Shown one piece after another: positions 8,615 through 16,876 of a stretch of DNA of 64,000 nucleotides. This DNA comes from Rhodothermaceae bacterium Tc-Br11_B2g6_7 (GTDB lineage: Bacteria; Bacteroidota; Rhodothermia; Rhodothermales; Salinibacteraceae): contig LKNB01000006.1 of assembly GCA_001564055.1 (NCBI GenBank), forward strand, positions 27,365-91,364, read 5' to 3'. Numbering within the stretch: the stretch's first letter is position 1; each line of letters opens with the position of its first letter. A program made the translations under genes and the position numbers. The notes beneath the pieces are model-generated. The model was not told the origin of the DNA. It made no database searches and saw only the letters and a program-made list of their open reading frames with translations.

Positions 8615-9211
8615 ATGGGAAAGAAACTCTTGATGCTGGTAGGCGACTTTGGAGAGGACTACGAGATCATGGTGCCGTTTCAGGCGCTCACGATGGTCGG
8701 CCATGAGGTGCATGCCGTGTGCCCCGGCAAGGAGGCCGGCGAGACGGTAAAGACCGCGATTCATGACTTCGAGGGCGACCAGACGTACACCGAGAAGCCA
8801 GGGCATAACTTTGAGCTGAATGCCACCTTCGACGCGATCGACGAGACGCAGTACGATGCGCTGGTGGTGCCGGGCGGACGGGCGCCGGAGTACCTACGGC
8901 TGAACGACCGCGTGCTGGAAATCACACAGCACTTCTTTGCCGAGAACAAGCCGGTGGCATCCATCTGCCACGGCCTGCAGATCCTGGCCGCCGCCGGGGT
9001 CCTTGAGGGCCGCACCTGCACCGCGTACCCGGCGTGCGGACCCGAAGTGAGCCGTGCAGGCGGCACCTTCGTGGAGCGCGCCGCTGACGAGGTAGAGGTG
9101 GATGGCAACCTGGTCACCGCGCCGGCTTGGCCTGCGCATCCAGCCTGGCTGGCAGCATTCCTCGATGTGTTGGGGACCACCATCGACACCCGGGAGCCGG
9201 CCATGGCCTAA
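8615..9211 (+). CDS. DJ-1/PfpI family protein
   Basis: 198 residues with a class I glutamine-amidotransferase-like fold. The nucleophile elbow is SICHGLQIL, with Cys118 and His119. The acidic residue that polarises the Cys lies early in the protein (GDFGEDYE). Family members act as glyoxalase/deglycase, chaperone or protease; sequence alone does not say which. An early aromatic strand and the [14 protein letters not shown] region resemble plant and cyanobacterial members. A purine-rich stretch (GGAGG at 8601-8605) sits about 9 bases before the ATG, an unusually clear ribosome binding site for this phylum. It converges on gdhA across a shared terminator. Confidence 0.88.
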   Translation: MGKKLLMLVGDFGEDYEIMVPFQALTMVGHEVHAVCPGKEAGETVKTAIHDFEGDQTYTEKPGHNFELNATFDAIDETQYDALVVPGGRAPEYLRLNDRVLEITQHFFAENKPVASICHGLQILAAAGVLEGRTCTAYPACGPEVSRAGGTFVERAADEVEVDGNLVTAPAWPAHPAWLAAFLDVLGTTIDTREPAMA

Positions 9212-9245
9212 CGGCACGGGCTCTTGGACGACACGCGCTGTATAC

Positions 9246-9282
9246 AAAAAGCCGAGCTGCTCTTCGGAGCGCTCGGCTTTTT
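9246..9282. terminator. Bidirectional intrinsic terminator between the DJ-1 gene and gdhA
   Basis: A perfect 12-base inverted repeat pairs AAAAAGCCGAGC (9246-9257) with GCTCGGCTTTTT (9271-9282). The stem ends in a T run on both strands, so it can stop transcripts from the plus-strand DJ-1 gene and from the minus-strand glutamate dehydrogenase gene. Confidence 0.9.
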
Positions 9283-9341
9283 ACATGGTCGATGGGAAAA
9301 GAGCAGCGGATAGGGTGCTGCTTGGCCGTCGGGCTGCAGGC

Positions 9342-10649
9342 TTACCCGTAGATGCCCCGCATTTGGAGCGCGGTGGCGACCTTGTCGATGCCCAGCACGT
9401 AGGCCCCGATGCGGAGCGAGACGTCGTATTGCTCAGCGGCATCATAGACGTTGTCAAACGCCTGGCGCATCGAACGGTCGAGCCGCCGGTTGACCCGGTC
9501 GAGCGTCCAGAAGTAGCCCTGCCGGTCCTGTACCCATTCGAAGTACGAGACCGTCACGCCGCCCGCGTTGGCCAGGATGTCTGGAATGACGACCACCCCG
9601 TTGCTATTCAAGATATCATCAGCCGCAGGGGTTGTCGGGCCGTTGGCGCCTTCTGCAATGATGCGGGCCTGAATGTCGGCTGCGTTCTGCTTCGTAATCT
9701 GATCTTCCTTGGCCGCCGGCACGAGCACGTCCACATCCAGCGTCAGGAGCTCATCATTTGAAATCTTATCTGCCTGCTGATAGCCTTCCAAGGAGCCCTT
9801 GTTGGCCTCCACGTAGTCGATCATCGCCTGCACGTCCAGTCCGTCCGCGTTGTAGTAGCCCCCGCTGATGTCGCTTACGGCCACCACCTTACAGCCCTGC
9901 TCGGCCAGCAGCAGTGCGGCGATCGAGCCCACGTTGCCAAAGCCCTGCACGGCCACCGTCGACTGATCCGGGCGCATGCCCTCGCGCTCCATCGCCGCCA
10001 GCGTGACCGTCATGACGCCGCGTCCGGTGGCCTCTTTGCGCCCGGCGGAGCCGCCCAGCAGGATGGGCTTGCCGGTCACGACCGCGTTTTCGGTGCGGCG
10101 GGAGTGCATGGAGTAAGTGTCCAGTATCCACGCCATGATCTGTGCGTTTGTGTTCATGTCCGGCGCCGGGATGTCGCGGTCCGGGCCAAACACGTCGATC
10201 AGGTTGGCGGTGTAGCGCCGGGTGAGCCGCTCCACCTCGCCCGCACTCATCTCCCGGGGGTTGCAGCGCACGCCGCCTTTGGCGCCGCCAAACGGCACGC
10301 CGACCACCGCACACTTCCACGTCATCCAGGCGGCCAGGGCCTTCACCTCGTCGATGTCCACGTCCGGTGCAAAGCGGATCCCGCCTTTGCTCGGCCCAAG
10401 CACTTCGTTGTGAATCACCCGGATGCCCTCATACATCTTCACCCGGCCGTTGTCCTGCACTACGGGCACGGCGGTGATGTGCACGCGCGAGGGGGTGATG
10501 AGGTACTCGTAGAACCCGGGGTCGAGCTCCAGGATTTCTGCAGCGATATCGAACCGCTCCACCATCGACTGAAAGGGGTCGTCGTGGTCGCGGATGGGCG
10601 CCGGCTCCTGGTAGACGGAGCGCTCATGGAGGTTGCGTTTGAACGGCAT
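9342..10649 (-). CDS. gdhA: Glutamate dehydrogenase
   Basis: About 435 residues in the usual range for hexameric Glu/Leu/Phe/Val dehydrogenases. The enzyme interconverts glutamate and 2-oxoglutarate plus ammonia. The catalytic Lys region is [14 protein letters not shown]; the dimer region [19 protein letters not shown] precedes it. The Rossmann nucleotide loop is [24 protein letters not shown] and [19 protein letters not shown] are typical of the family. The frame is open back to 10748, but the ATG at 10649 ([11 protein letters not shown]) fits better and leaves a divergent promoter region with the SpoU methyltransferase gene. Together with the nearby alanine dehydrogenase it suggests active amino-acid nitrogen handling. 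Confidence 0.93.
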   Translation of the reverse strand: MPFKRNLHERSVYQEPAPIRDHDDPFQSMVERFDIAAEILELDPGFYEYLITPSRVHITAVPVVQDNGRVKMYEGIRVIHNEVLGPSKGGIRFAPDVDIDEVKALAAWMTWKCAVVGVPFGGAKGGVRCNPREMSAGEVERLTRRYTANLIDVFGPDRDIPAPDMNTNAQIMAWILDTYSMHSRRTENAVVTGKPILLGGSAGRKEATGRGVMTVTLAAMEREGMRPDQSTVAVQGFGNVGSIAALLLAEQGCKVVAVSDISGGYYNADGLDVQAMIDYVEANKGSLEGYQQADKISNDELLTLDVDVLVPAAKEDQITKQNAADIQARIIAEGANGPTTPAADDILNSNGVVVIPDILANAGGVTVSYFEWVQDRQGYFWTLDRVNRRLDRSMRQAFDNVYDAAEQYDVSLRIGAYVLGIDKVATALQMRGIYG

Positions 10650-10785
10650 AACAGCATAGGGGTTGGAAAAAGAGCTTGGCGGGTGCGCCGCCGGAGTAGG
10701 TGCCACGTGGACCCTATAAGGTATGAGTTTGTGAGCAACCTGCAACATGAATCTTCTTCAAGGATCTACCCGACTCCTCCCCTCC

Positions 10786-11559
10786 ATGCCCCTGTCCCGC
10801 CGCCGCAAGCATGCGATTTCGCAGCTCACCCGGAAGCGCACCCGCGACGCAGCGGGCGAGATGTTGGTGGAGGGCGTCCGCAGCGTGGAGTCGGCCGTAG
10901 CCGCGGGCGCGCCGTTGATCGAGCTGGTCGTGACGCCGGAGGCCGCTGCGGCACCCCGGGTGGCGGCGTTGCTCGAAGCGGCCCAAGCGCCTGTCCACAC
11001 GGTAGCCGCCGAGGAGATGCGCAGCCTTAGCGCCACCGCCACCTCGCAGGGGGTGCTGGCGGTGGTAGCGACGCAGCACACGCCGCCGGAGGCGTTAACA
11101 GACGCGACTACGGTGCTCCTGCTCGATGGCGTGCAGGATCCCGGCAACGTGGGCACGATGATCCGCACGGCAGCGTGGTTTGGGGTCGATGCCGTAGCGA
11201 GCGCGCCCGGCACGGCGGGCTTCTTCGGGCCCAAAGTGGTGCGGGCGGCGGCCGGGAGCCTGTGGGACGTGCGCCTGAGTCATGCACCCGACGCCGCCGC
11301 GCTCCTGCAGCAGCTACGCCGCCACGACTTTCGGTGCTATGGCGCCGACCTCTACGGGACGCCGGCGGCCCACTGGTCGCCCGCGCGCCCGGCGGTACTC
11401 GTGATGGGCAGCGAAGCGCACGGCCTTTCGCCTGCCGTACGAGATGCGCTGGATGAGCCGGTCGCCATTCCGGGAAGTGCCTCCCGCGAAGGCGCCGAGT
11501 CGCTGAATGTGGCCGTGGCGGCGGGTATCCTCATGCACGCGTGGCAGGGGAAGGGGTAG
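10786..11559 (+). CDS. SpoU/TrmH family RNA 2'-O-methyltransferase
   Basis: About 257 residues. A small N-terminal substrate-binding domain (KRTRDAAGEMLVEGVRSVESA) is followed by the SPOUT catalytic domain. Motif 1 is VQDPGNVGTMIRTAAWFG, motif 2 VMGSEAHGLSP and motif 3 IPGSASREGAESLNVAVAAGIL; the knot-forming SLNVAVA is intact. The family methylates the ribose of tRNA or 23S rRNA; the target here cannot be named. The frame opens at 10747. I prefer the ATG at 10786 (MPLSRRRKHAIS) because homologues begin with SRR/K-H-I. It is divergent from gdhA. Confidence 0.85.
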   Translation: MPLSRRRKHAISQLTRKRTRDAAGEMLVEGVRSVESAVAAGAPLIELVVTPEAAAAPRVAALLEAAQAPVHTVAAEEMRSLSATATSQGVLAVVATQHTPPEALTDATTVLLLDGVQDPGNVGTMIRTAAWFGVDAVASAPGTAGFFGPKVVRAAAGSLWDVRLSHAPDAAALLQQLRRHDFRCYGADLYGTPAAHWSPARPAVLVMGSEAHGLSPAVRDALDEPVAIPGSASREGAESLNVAVAAGILMHAWQGKG

Positions 11560-11654
11560 CCCGCGCCGTCTGCCCGTTGAGCTTCACACGCACGCCGGAA
11601 CGGTACCGCGAGGATCATCCCCTTTCGTCGAAAAACCACGGACCTGCGCCAAAA

Positions 11655-11694
11655 TAGTGCAGCAATGCTACTATTTTACTATGCTATTGCACTA
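11655..11694. promoter_or_regulatory. AT-rich dyad upstream of alanine dehydrogenase
   Basis: Perfect 7-base arms, TAGTGCA (11655-11661) and TGCACTA (11688-11694), flank a centre rich in A and T that contains a repeated TACTAT. The element is strikingly AT-rich against its surroundings and lies 42 bases before the ald start codon, a reasonable place for a regulator-binding site or promoter. No regulator is assigned. Confidence 0.35.
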
Positions 11695-11735
11695 CGCTCG
11701 CTTTTTCCCTTCACACACCACCGTTTGTTCGTCCT

Positions 11736-12956
11736 ATGGAGATTCCCGCCTTGCAAGGGCTCGCGTCAGAACGCCGCCTGATGACCATGGAGCAGCCCCT
11801 GCAAACGAGCGAGCAGCAATCGTCGCTGCGCATCGGCGTGCCGGCGGAGGTGTCCAACGAAGAGCAGCGGGTCGCGCTGGCGCCAGGAGGCGTGGAGACG
11901 CTGGTGGCCAGCGGGCATGAGGTCTACGTAGAGTCGGGCGCGGGCGCGAACGCGCACTTCACCGACAACGAGTACGCCGAGGTCGGGGGGCAGGTGGTGG
12001 GCGCGGCGGCTGACGTCTACAGCAAGAGCGAGCTGATCGTAAAGGTGGGGCCGCCGGTAGGCGACGAGCTGGACCTGCTGCAAGCCAAGCAGGTGCTCAT
12101 CTCGGCTCTGCACCTGGGGGCCACCACGCCGCAGTTTCTGAAGCGCCTGATGGAGCTGCGCATCACCGGCATCGGCTTTGAGTTCATCCGCGACTCCGAC
12201 GGCTCGCTGCCCATCGTCCGCATGATGCACGAAATTATGGGGTCGCTGGCGGTGCAAATTGCCGCGCGCTACCTGGAGAGCGACGAAGGCGGCAAGGGCG
12301 TGATGCTGGGTGGCATCTCCGGGGTGCCGCCGTCGACGGTCGTAATCCTGGGCGCCGGGGTGGTCGGGGAGTGGGCGGCCCGCACGGCGCTCGGGTTTGG
12401 GGCGCACGTGATTGTGCTGGATCGCGACCTCGGCGCGCTCCGCTCGGTGGAGCACTACCTCAACCGCAACGTGACCACCGCCATGGCGTCGCCGCAGTAC
12501 ATCCGGCAGGCCGTGCTGTCGGCGGATGTGGTGATCGGGGCGATGATGAGCAACGGCGAGCGCTCGCCGCTCCTCGTCACCGAAGACATGGTGGCGGCCA
12601 TGCAGCCGGGCTCGGTCATCGTGGATGCGGTCATCGACCAGGGCGGCTGCGTGGAGACGAGCCGCCCCACCACCCACTCCGATCCCGTCTTTCGCATGTA
12701 CGACGTGGTGCACTACTGCGTGCCCAACATGCCGTCGAACGCGGCCCGCACGGCCACCTACGCCCTCACCAACGTGCTCGTCCCCTACCTGCTGCAGATT
12801 GGGCGGACGGGCGCCATCAACGATGCCCTGTGGCATAACGTGGGGCTTCGGAACGGCACGTACGCGTACCGGCGGTACCTCACCAAGAAGAGCCTCGCCA
12901 CGCCGTACGGCCTCCCGTACCGCGACATCGAGCTGCTGATTGCGTCGGGGATCTGA
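11736..12956 (+). CDS. ald: Alanine dehydrogenase
   Basis: About 406 residues. The enzyme converts L-alanine to pyruvate and ammonia with NAD. The N-terminal domain shows [31 protein letters not shown], as in the AlaDH/PNT family. The Rossmann loop is [24 protein letters not shown]. The DQGGC and [18 protein letters not shown] segments near the C-terminus are the AlaDH signature. An N-terminal leader of about 30 residues precedes the conserved core, and ATGs at 11781 and 11787 are alternative starts. The upstream AT-rich dyad at 11655 may regulate it. Its TGA overlaps an ATG that opens the next frame, but that frame's real start is probably 13025. Confidence 0.92.
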   Translation: MEIPALQGLASERRLMTMEQPLQTSEQQSSLRIGVPAEVSNEEQRVALAPGGVETLVASGHEVYVESGAGANAHFTDNEYAEVGGQVVGAAADVYSKSELIVKVGPPVGDELDLLQAKQVLISALHLGATTPQFLKRLMELRITGIGFEFIRDSDGSLPIVRMMHEIMGSLAVQIAARYLESDEGGKGVMLGGISGVPPSTVVILGAGVVGEWAARTALGFGAHVIVLDRDLGALRSVEHYLNRNVTTAMASPQYIRQAVLSADVVIGAMMSNGERSPLLVTEDMVAAMQPGSVIVDAVIDQGGCVETSRPTTHSDPVFRMYDVVHYCVPNMPSNAARTATYALTNVLVPYLLQIGRTGAINDALWHNVGLRNGTYAYRRYLTKKSLATPYGLPYRDIELLIASGI

Positions 12957-13024
12957 TGTGCGGTAGGGGGCAGGGCAGGGCTGTCGTACAGTTCGGTCCT
13001 ATCGTTTTCTACGCTGATGTGCCC

Positions 13025-13433
13025 ATGTATCCCATAATACCCGTACCGACAGATGCGCCGACGGACATTGAGGCATTGGGCAGCAAGCGCAAGTTTTGGT
13101 TCAAGCGGCCCGTTGATGACGCGTCAGGGGAGAAGGAAAGTTGGCTGTTCAAAGCGGCGCGCGAACATACAGGGGAAGATTGGTCTGAAAAGGTGGCTGC
13201 TGAGCTAAGTGCATTGCTTGGCCTTCCACATGCCACCTATGAGCTTGCCCAATGGACGGAGGGGGCGGGGAGCGAATCCAGGACATGGACAGGAACTTGA
13301 CAGGATAGACCAATCTGAGGTTGACAAGATTTTTGCGTTGATACCCCCGGAGCGCATATCAGATGTGAGCATCCAATTTTCCAAAAAGCAATTGGCTATC
13401 AATCGAAATGAGCTTACGTCAGGTAGCAACTGA
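13025..13433 (+). pseudogene. HipA/CtkA-like serine kinase gene with catalytic core deleted
   Basis: Residues from 13025 (MYPIIPVPTDAPTDIEALGS, then KFWFKRP, WLFKAAREHTGEDWSEKVAAELSALLGLPHATYELA) match the N-terminal nucleotide-binding lobe of HipA-like kinases. The frame then runs into a stop at 13298. In the next reading frame, from about 13287 to 13433, the sequence DRIDQSEVDKIFALIPPERI, followed by SDVSIQFSKKQLAINRNEL, looks like the C-terminal end of the same family. The central part with the catalytic loop and metal-binding Asp, normally some 150 residues or more, is absent between the two pieces. Base composition is visibly lower in GC than the neighbours. The tail overlaps the start of the HIRAN gene by 26 bases, as expected for an operon partner. 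Reading as an internal deletion is an inference from family knowledge. Confidence 0.65.
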
Positions 13434-14202
13434 GGCTTCCACGCGGACGCTGTATCTTGCTTGGCAAGATCCTGACTCGCGTCGCTGGTACACGGTTGGG
13501 AAGCTCGACCATGCCAAAGGTATGTACGTGTTTAACTACACGAGAGGGGCGCTGGAGGCAAAGAAGCGGGGGTTTACACCTATTGTGTCGTTCCCTGAAC
13601 TGCGTGAAACGTATAGGTCGGACCGCATTTTCCCGCTGTTCGCCAATCAGGTTATGTCGCGGAGTCGTCCGGAATACGCAGACTACATTCAGTGGCTGAG
13701 CATTGCTGAAGACAAGGCCGATCCCATTGCCATTCTGGCCCGGAGTGGTGAGCACATGACCGATACGCTTGAGATTTTTCCGCATCCGGAGAGGCAGAGC
13801 GATGAAGCGTACAGTGCTCACTTCTTCGTGCATGGGCTTCGGCATCAATCTACGTGCGCTGTTGAACGCTCGATGCGTTTGGAGCCACAAGAAGATCTGC
13901 TCTTGATGTCGGATATCCAAAACCCATACGATGATAATGCGCTTGCGGTGCGGACCGCTGAGAAGGAAGAACAAGACATGCATATCCTGGGCTATCTGCC
14001 GCGCTATCTGGCAGGAGAGCTCGCTACCTTAGACGACAGTGACGTAAGCAAGTCCAGGGTAACTGTCGTGCGGGTGAATCCTCCGCCGGCCCCCATCCAC
14101 TTCCGCATCCTCTGCCGGTTAACCATGCAGTGGTCGAGGCACACGCCGCCCTTCAGTGGCGCGGACTACGAGCCGCTTTCTTCTGGGCCTACAGCTCCGT
14201 AA
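13408..14202 (+). CDS. HipA N-domain-like / HIRAN domain protein
   Basis: 264 residues. Residues 14-125 (LYLAWQDPDSRRWYTVGKL, VFNYTRGAL, IFPLFANQVMSRSRPEY, TDTLEIFP) resemble the small N-terminal subdomain of HipA kinases. Residues 137-240 form a HIRAN domain, with HFFVHGLRH, MSDIQNPYDDNALAV and HILGYLPRYLAGEL as its core motifs. HIRAN domains bind DNA ends or stalled forks in Rad5/HLTF and occur stand-alone in bacteria. The ATG at 13408 lies inside the 3' end of the broken kinase gene. The pair therefore looks like a two-gene module in which a HipS-like part has been split from its kinase. The protein itself appears intact. Function is unknown. Confidence 0.75.
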   Translation: MSLRQVATEASTRTLYLAWQDPDSRRWYTVGKLDHAKGMYVFNYTRGALEAKKRGFTPIVSFPELRETYRSDRIFPLFANQVMSRSRPEYADYIQWLSIAEDKADPIAILARSGEHMTDTLEIFPHPERQSDEAYSAHFFVHGLRHQSTCAVERSMRLEPQEDLLLMSDIQNPYDDNALAVRTAEKEEQDMHILGYLPRYLAGELATLDDSDVSKSRVTVVRVNPPPAPIHFRILCRLTMQWSRHTPPFSGADYEPLSSGPTAP

Positions 14203-14283
14203 TGGGGTACTGCTTTCGCGTGTGCCACCAGCGACAGGAAGGCGGCGTTAGAAAAGGCACTCATGGGAAAATAACCATCCGCC

Positions 14284-14442
14284 ATGCCCGCCGCCGGAGC
14301 CCCTATCAACCCGGTACTGGTGGCGTGGGCGCGCGAGCGCTTACACGCGGACAGGGTGGCCCGGGGCATGGAACGGCCGGACGCCATTTCGCCACTTAAC
14401 GTTCTTGCCCCATGCCCCCACAGAAACCGACCGTTTGCGTAA
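14284..14442 (+). pseudogene. 5' remnant of an XRE/ImmA-IrrE-type (HTH plus metallopeptidase) gene
   Basis: The ATG at 14284 opens a 52-codon frame beginning MPAAGAPINPVLVAWARERL. This matches the characteristic start of HTH-ImmA/IrrE proteins, which read P-I-N-P-x-V-L-x-W-A-R-E-R. After about 40 residues the similarity ends and the frame runs into the next fragment. No helix-turn-helix or HExxH motif remains. Such genes are often the antitoxin or regulator in toxin-antitoxin and phage-defence loci, which fits the adjacent HipA/HIRAN remnants. Confidence 0.45.
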
Positions 14443-14660
14443 CCGGTGCCTCCGGATTCATCGGATCGCGCATTACGGCCGATCTGCTTGAGCGTGGCTA
14501 TACCGTGCGTGGGGCCGTGAGGAAGCCTTCCGGTCGGGAGCGGTACGGGTTCCTGAACGAGCTGCCGGGCGCCGATGAGCGTCTGAGAGGCTGTTTGGTA
14601 ACGATCCCGCGCGTTGGACAAGCATGCGGAGCGCCGCACGTTGCACGACGGCCTCGCTGA
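14412..14660 (+). pseudogene. N-terminal fragment of an NAD-dependent epimerase/dihydroflavonol reductase-like gene
   Basis: The frame begins with a textbook extended short-chain dehydrogenase N-terminus: VCVTGASGFIGSRITADLLE then RGYTVRGAVRKPSGRERYGF and LNELPGADERL. After about residue 58 the sequence (RGCLVTIPR onwards) no longer fits the family, and the frame stops at 14660. An intact member would have around 330 residues. The break at about 14586 coincides with GAGGCTGTTTGGTAAC, which resembles the terminal repeat of some IS4/IS5-type elements. The rest of the gene is not present downstream. Confidence 0.7.
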
Positions 14661-14817
14661 CTGATACTACCGTTGACCGGGTATGGAAGAATGGCCAGTA
14701 GAAATTCCATCCTGTAGGCCTCACGATGGCACTGCGACTGAACGAATCAGCCTTTCCCCTTAACTCAGGGTGTAAGGGAGCCCGAGCGGGCGCCTGTAGC
14801 ACGCCACTTCACCAATG

Positions 14818-14888
14818 TATGGATCCTCGATTAGCTCCGCTTCGCTCCGTCAGTCGGCCAAGGGCCTCGTGTGGGGTCGAGGATGACT
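14818..14888. repeat. Palindromic intergenic repeat, long variant
   Basis: The ends TATGGATCCTCGATTAG (14818-14834) and GTCGAGGATGAC (14877-14888) are the two arms of a palindrome separated by about 42 bases. The same arms occur in the opposite orientation, with only five bases between them, at 15044-15076, and a partial copy lies at 27254. This is a dispersed REP-like family. Confidence 0.5.
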
Positions 14889-15043
14889 TCGGGGGAGGAG
14901 TACGGATCGTGTGATTTGCGATGCTCTGTTTACCACTTGGATAGCGTCCGGCTCTCCGCGCGCGAACACCAACAGACGCCAGACGGTGCTTCCAGCCAGT
15001 CCAACGGTGCCTTCCGTCGGGTATGTCTGCGCCATAACAAACC

Positions 15044-15076
15044 AGTCATCCTCGACTTGATCGAGGATCCATACGA
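15044..15076. repeat. Palindromic intergenic repeat, short variant
   Basis: ATCCTCGA (15048-15055) pairs with TCGAGGAT (15061-15068) around a five-base loop CTTGA. The flanks (AGTC before, CCATA after) match, as reverse complement, the outer arms of the copy at 14818. The core ATCCTCGACTTGATCGAG recurs at 27256. Confidence 0.55.
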
Positions 15077-15441
15077 TGTGGCCATATCAGGCAACGTAGC
15101 ACCTGTCAAGGCAGGAGGTTTCCAGAGCATTACGGTGGAAGATCTGAAGCGATGGGGGCATCTTTAGGGGTTGAAGTTCCGCGTTACCTGCGTTCTCTGC
15201 GAGAGGGCACTGGAAGAGCCTGGCTGACGGGTATTCGGATGGTAATCTCACGCCCATAGGCTCTTCGCCCACCAGGGGGAGCGCGGCGCACAGCCTGCGC
15301 TCAGAATTACAAGTCTGGCGGATTCGTCCAGTAACTGACGCCGATGTCCAGACGTTGCCCCTGTATCGTAGCGCTACTGTCGTCCTTGAGCGCCTACGGC
15401 GATGGTCGCGCCTCGCGTGCTGCTTATCCCCCGTCCGTTCT

Positions 15442-16845
15442 ATGCCTATCCACACCCGCTTTCGCCATCGGCTGTCACTGGCGCTGGCTGCAGGGGCCGT
15501 TGCCCTTGCAAGCCTCCCCGTGGTAGCCCATGCGCACGTCAAGTGATTTAGCGACTTCAGCTTTGCCGATCAACCGCTCACCCTTGGCGAAGCGATCACG
15601 CCCATGGTCCTGGCGCTCCTCGTATTGAGCATGGGGGTCATCGGGGCGATGGTCTGGGTAGACCAGCGGGTGGCGTCCATGACGTGGTATCAGCGTCTCA
15701 ACGACAACCTGGGCTCCTACAGCGACCGCAGCCTGCTCGTCCTCCGCGTGGGGGCGGGTGCAGCGATGCTGCTGGCCTGGCAAGGCGATGCCATCTTTGT
15801 GCCGGAGCTGGAGATCACCGGCGCGTGGGTGGGATGGGGGCAGTTTCTGATTGCGCTGCTGCTCCTGTTTCGCCGGACGACCCCGCTGGCGGGCGTGGGG
15901 CTGCTGGCGCTCTATGCCTACGGCTTTGCCCTCTTCACCCCACTCCATATGCTCGACTACGTGTTCTTCGCCGGTGTGGGGTTTTACTTTGTGGTGTCCG
16001 GGGCCTCGTCGGAGCGGATACGCGCACTCGGGTTGCCGGCGCTCTACCTGACCGTCGGGTTCTCGCTGTGCTGGGTCGCGCTGGAGAAGCTGATCTATCC
16101 CCAATGGGGCCTGTACGTCCTTTCAGAGAACCCCCAGCTGGCGCTGGGTTTTGACCTCAACTTCTTCCTTACCGCGGCTGCGTTCGTGGAGTTTAGCCTC
16201 GGGTACCTGCTGATTATCTGCCTTTTGCAACGGCCGCTGGCCCTGGTCATCACGCTCGTCTTCTTCACAACCACGCTCATTTTTGGCAAGGTTGAGGTCA
16301 TTGGGCACACGCTCATCCATGCCGCGCTCATCGTGTTTGTGATTGAAGGCCCCGGACAAGTATACCGTGCGCCCTACACCTTTCATAAACGGCCGTCGTT
16401 GCGGACGGCGTTTGCGAGTGTGAACGTGGTGCTGCTGTTTGGCCTGCTGCTGTTGCCGTACGTCGCATTCGCCCAGCAAGCGTTCGAGGCGCACGCGGCA
16501 GAGGCGGAGCAGCACCTGTACCAGCTACCGGATGACGAGGAGGCCCCGGCGGTAGCCCTGGAGGTGATCCCCGATGCAGGGGATGGCCACCTCGTCCGCC
16601 TTGAGGTGGAGCGCTTCACGTTCGCGCCTGAGAATGTTTACGGCCCCCACGTACCGGGGGAGGGCCATGCCCATCTCTACGTCGACGGTCGGCAGGTAGC
16701 GCGGCTTTACGCGCCGGTGCATCACCTCCCTGATCTGGCTTCCGGTACGCGCTCCGTGGCCGTCACCCTCTCCACCAACGACCACCGGCTCTACATGCAC
16801 GGTGGGGAGATCATCCGGAGTGAGCAGACGGTGGAGGTGCCGTGA
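15442..16845 (+). pseudogene. DoxX-like integral membrane protein gene interrupted by an in-frame TGA
   Basis: From the ATG at 15442 the frame encodes a signal peptide (LALAAGAVALASLPVVAHAH) ending HVK. A TGA at 15544-15546 follows and then, in the same frame, FSDFSFADQPLTLGEAITP and the remaining roughly 413 residues. Homologues commonly continue AHVKWF at this point, so a Trp codon (TGG) has probably become TGA. The body has about eight membrane segments (GQFLIALLLLFRR, MLDYVFFAGVGFYFVVSG and others). A soluble C-terminal domain with GHAHLYVDGRQVARLYAPVH follows; in related proteins His residues there suggest metal binding. The ATG at 15604 could still give a shorter protein without signal peptide. 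The stop may be a true mutation or a sequencing error. Confidence 0.7.
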
Positions 16846-16876
16846 GGAGGGGGGAGGCGTGCGGCAGCAAGCAGCA

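Larger units (their letters stand above)
14587..15441. other. Decayed intergenic region with IS-end-like sequence and palindromic repeats, no intact gene
   Basis: About 850 bases with no credible full gene. It starts with GAGGCTGTTTGGTAAC (14587-14602), which looks like an IS terminal repeat; I found no matching partner or transposase motif. It holds two copies of a palindromic repeat (listed separately at 14818 and 15044). A short frame ending at 15165 (VAISGNVAPVKAGGFQSITV plus EDLKRWGHL) looks like the protein-coding tail of a lost gene but I cannot name it. The remainder shows only short overlapping frames in all six phases. Confidence 0.5.

Noticed and set aside
11766..12836. A 356-codon minus-strand frame opposite alanine dehydrogenase
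   Set aside because: It is Arg- and His-rich low-complexity translation and overlaps a complete ald gene.
12956..13024. ATG overlapping the ald stop codon as start of the kinase-like gene
   Set aside because: Residues [15 protein letters not shown] do not look like the family start, whereas MYPIIPVPTDAP from 13025 does.
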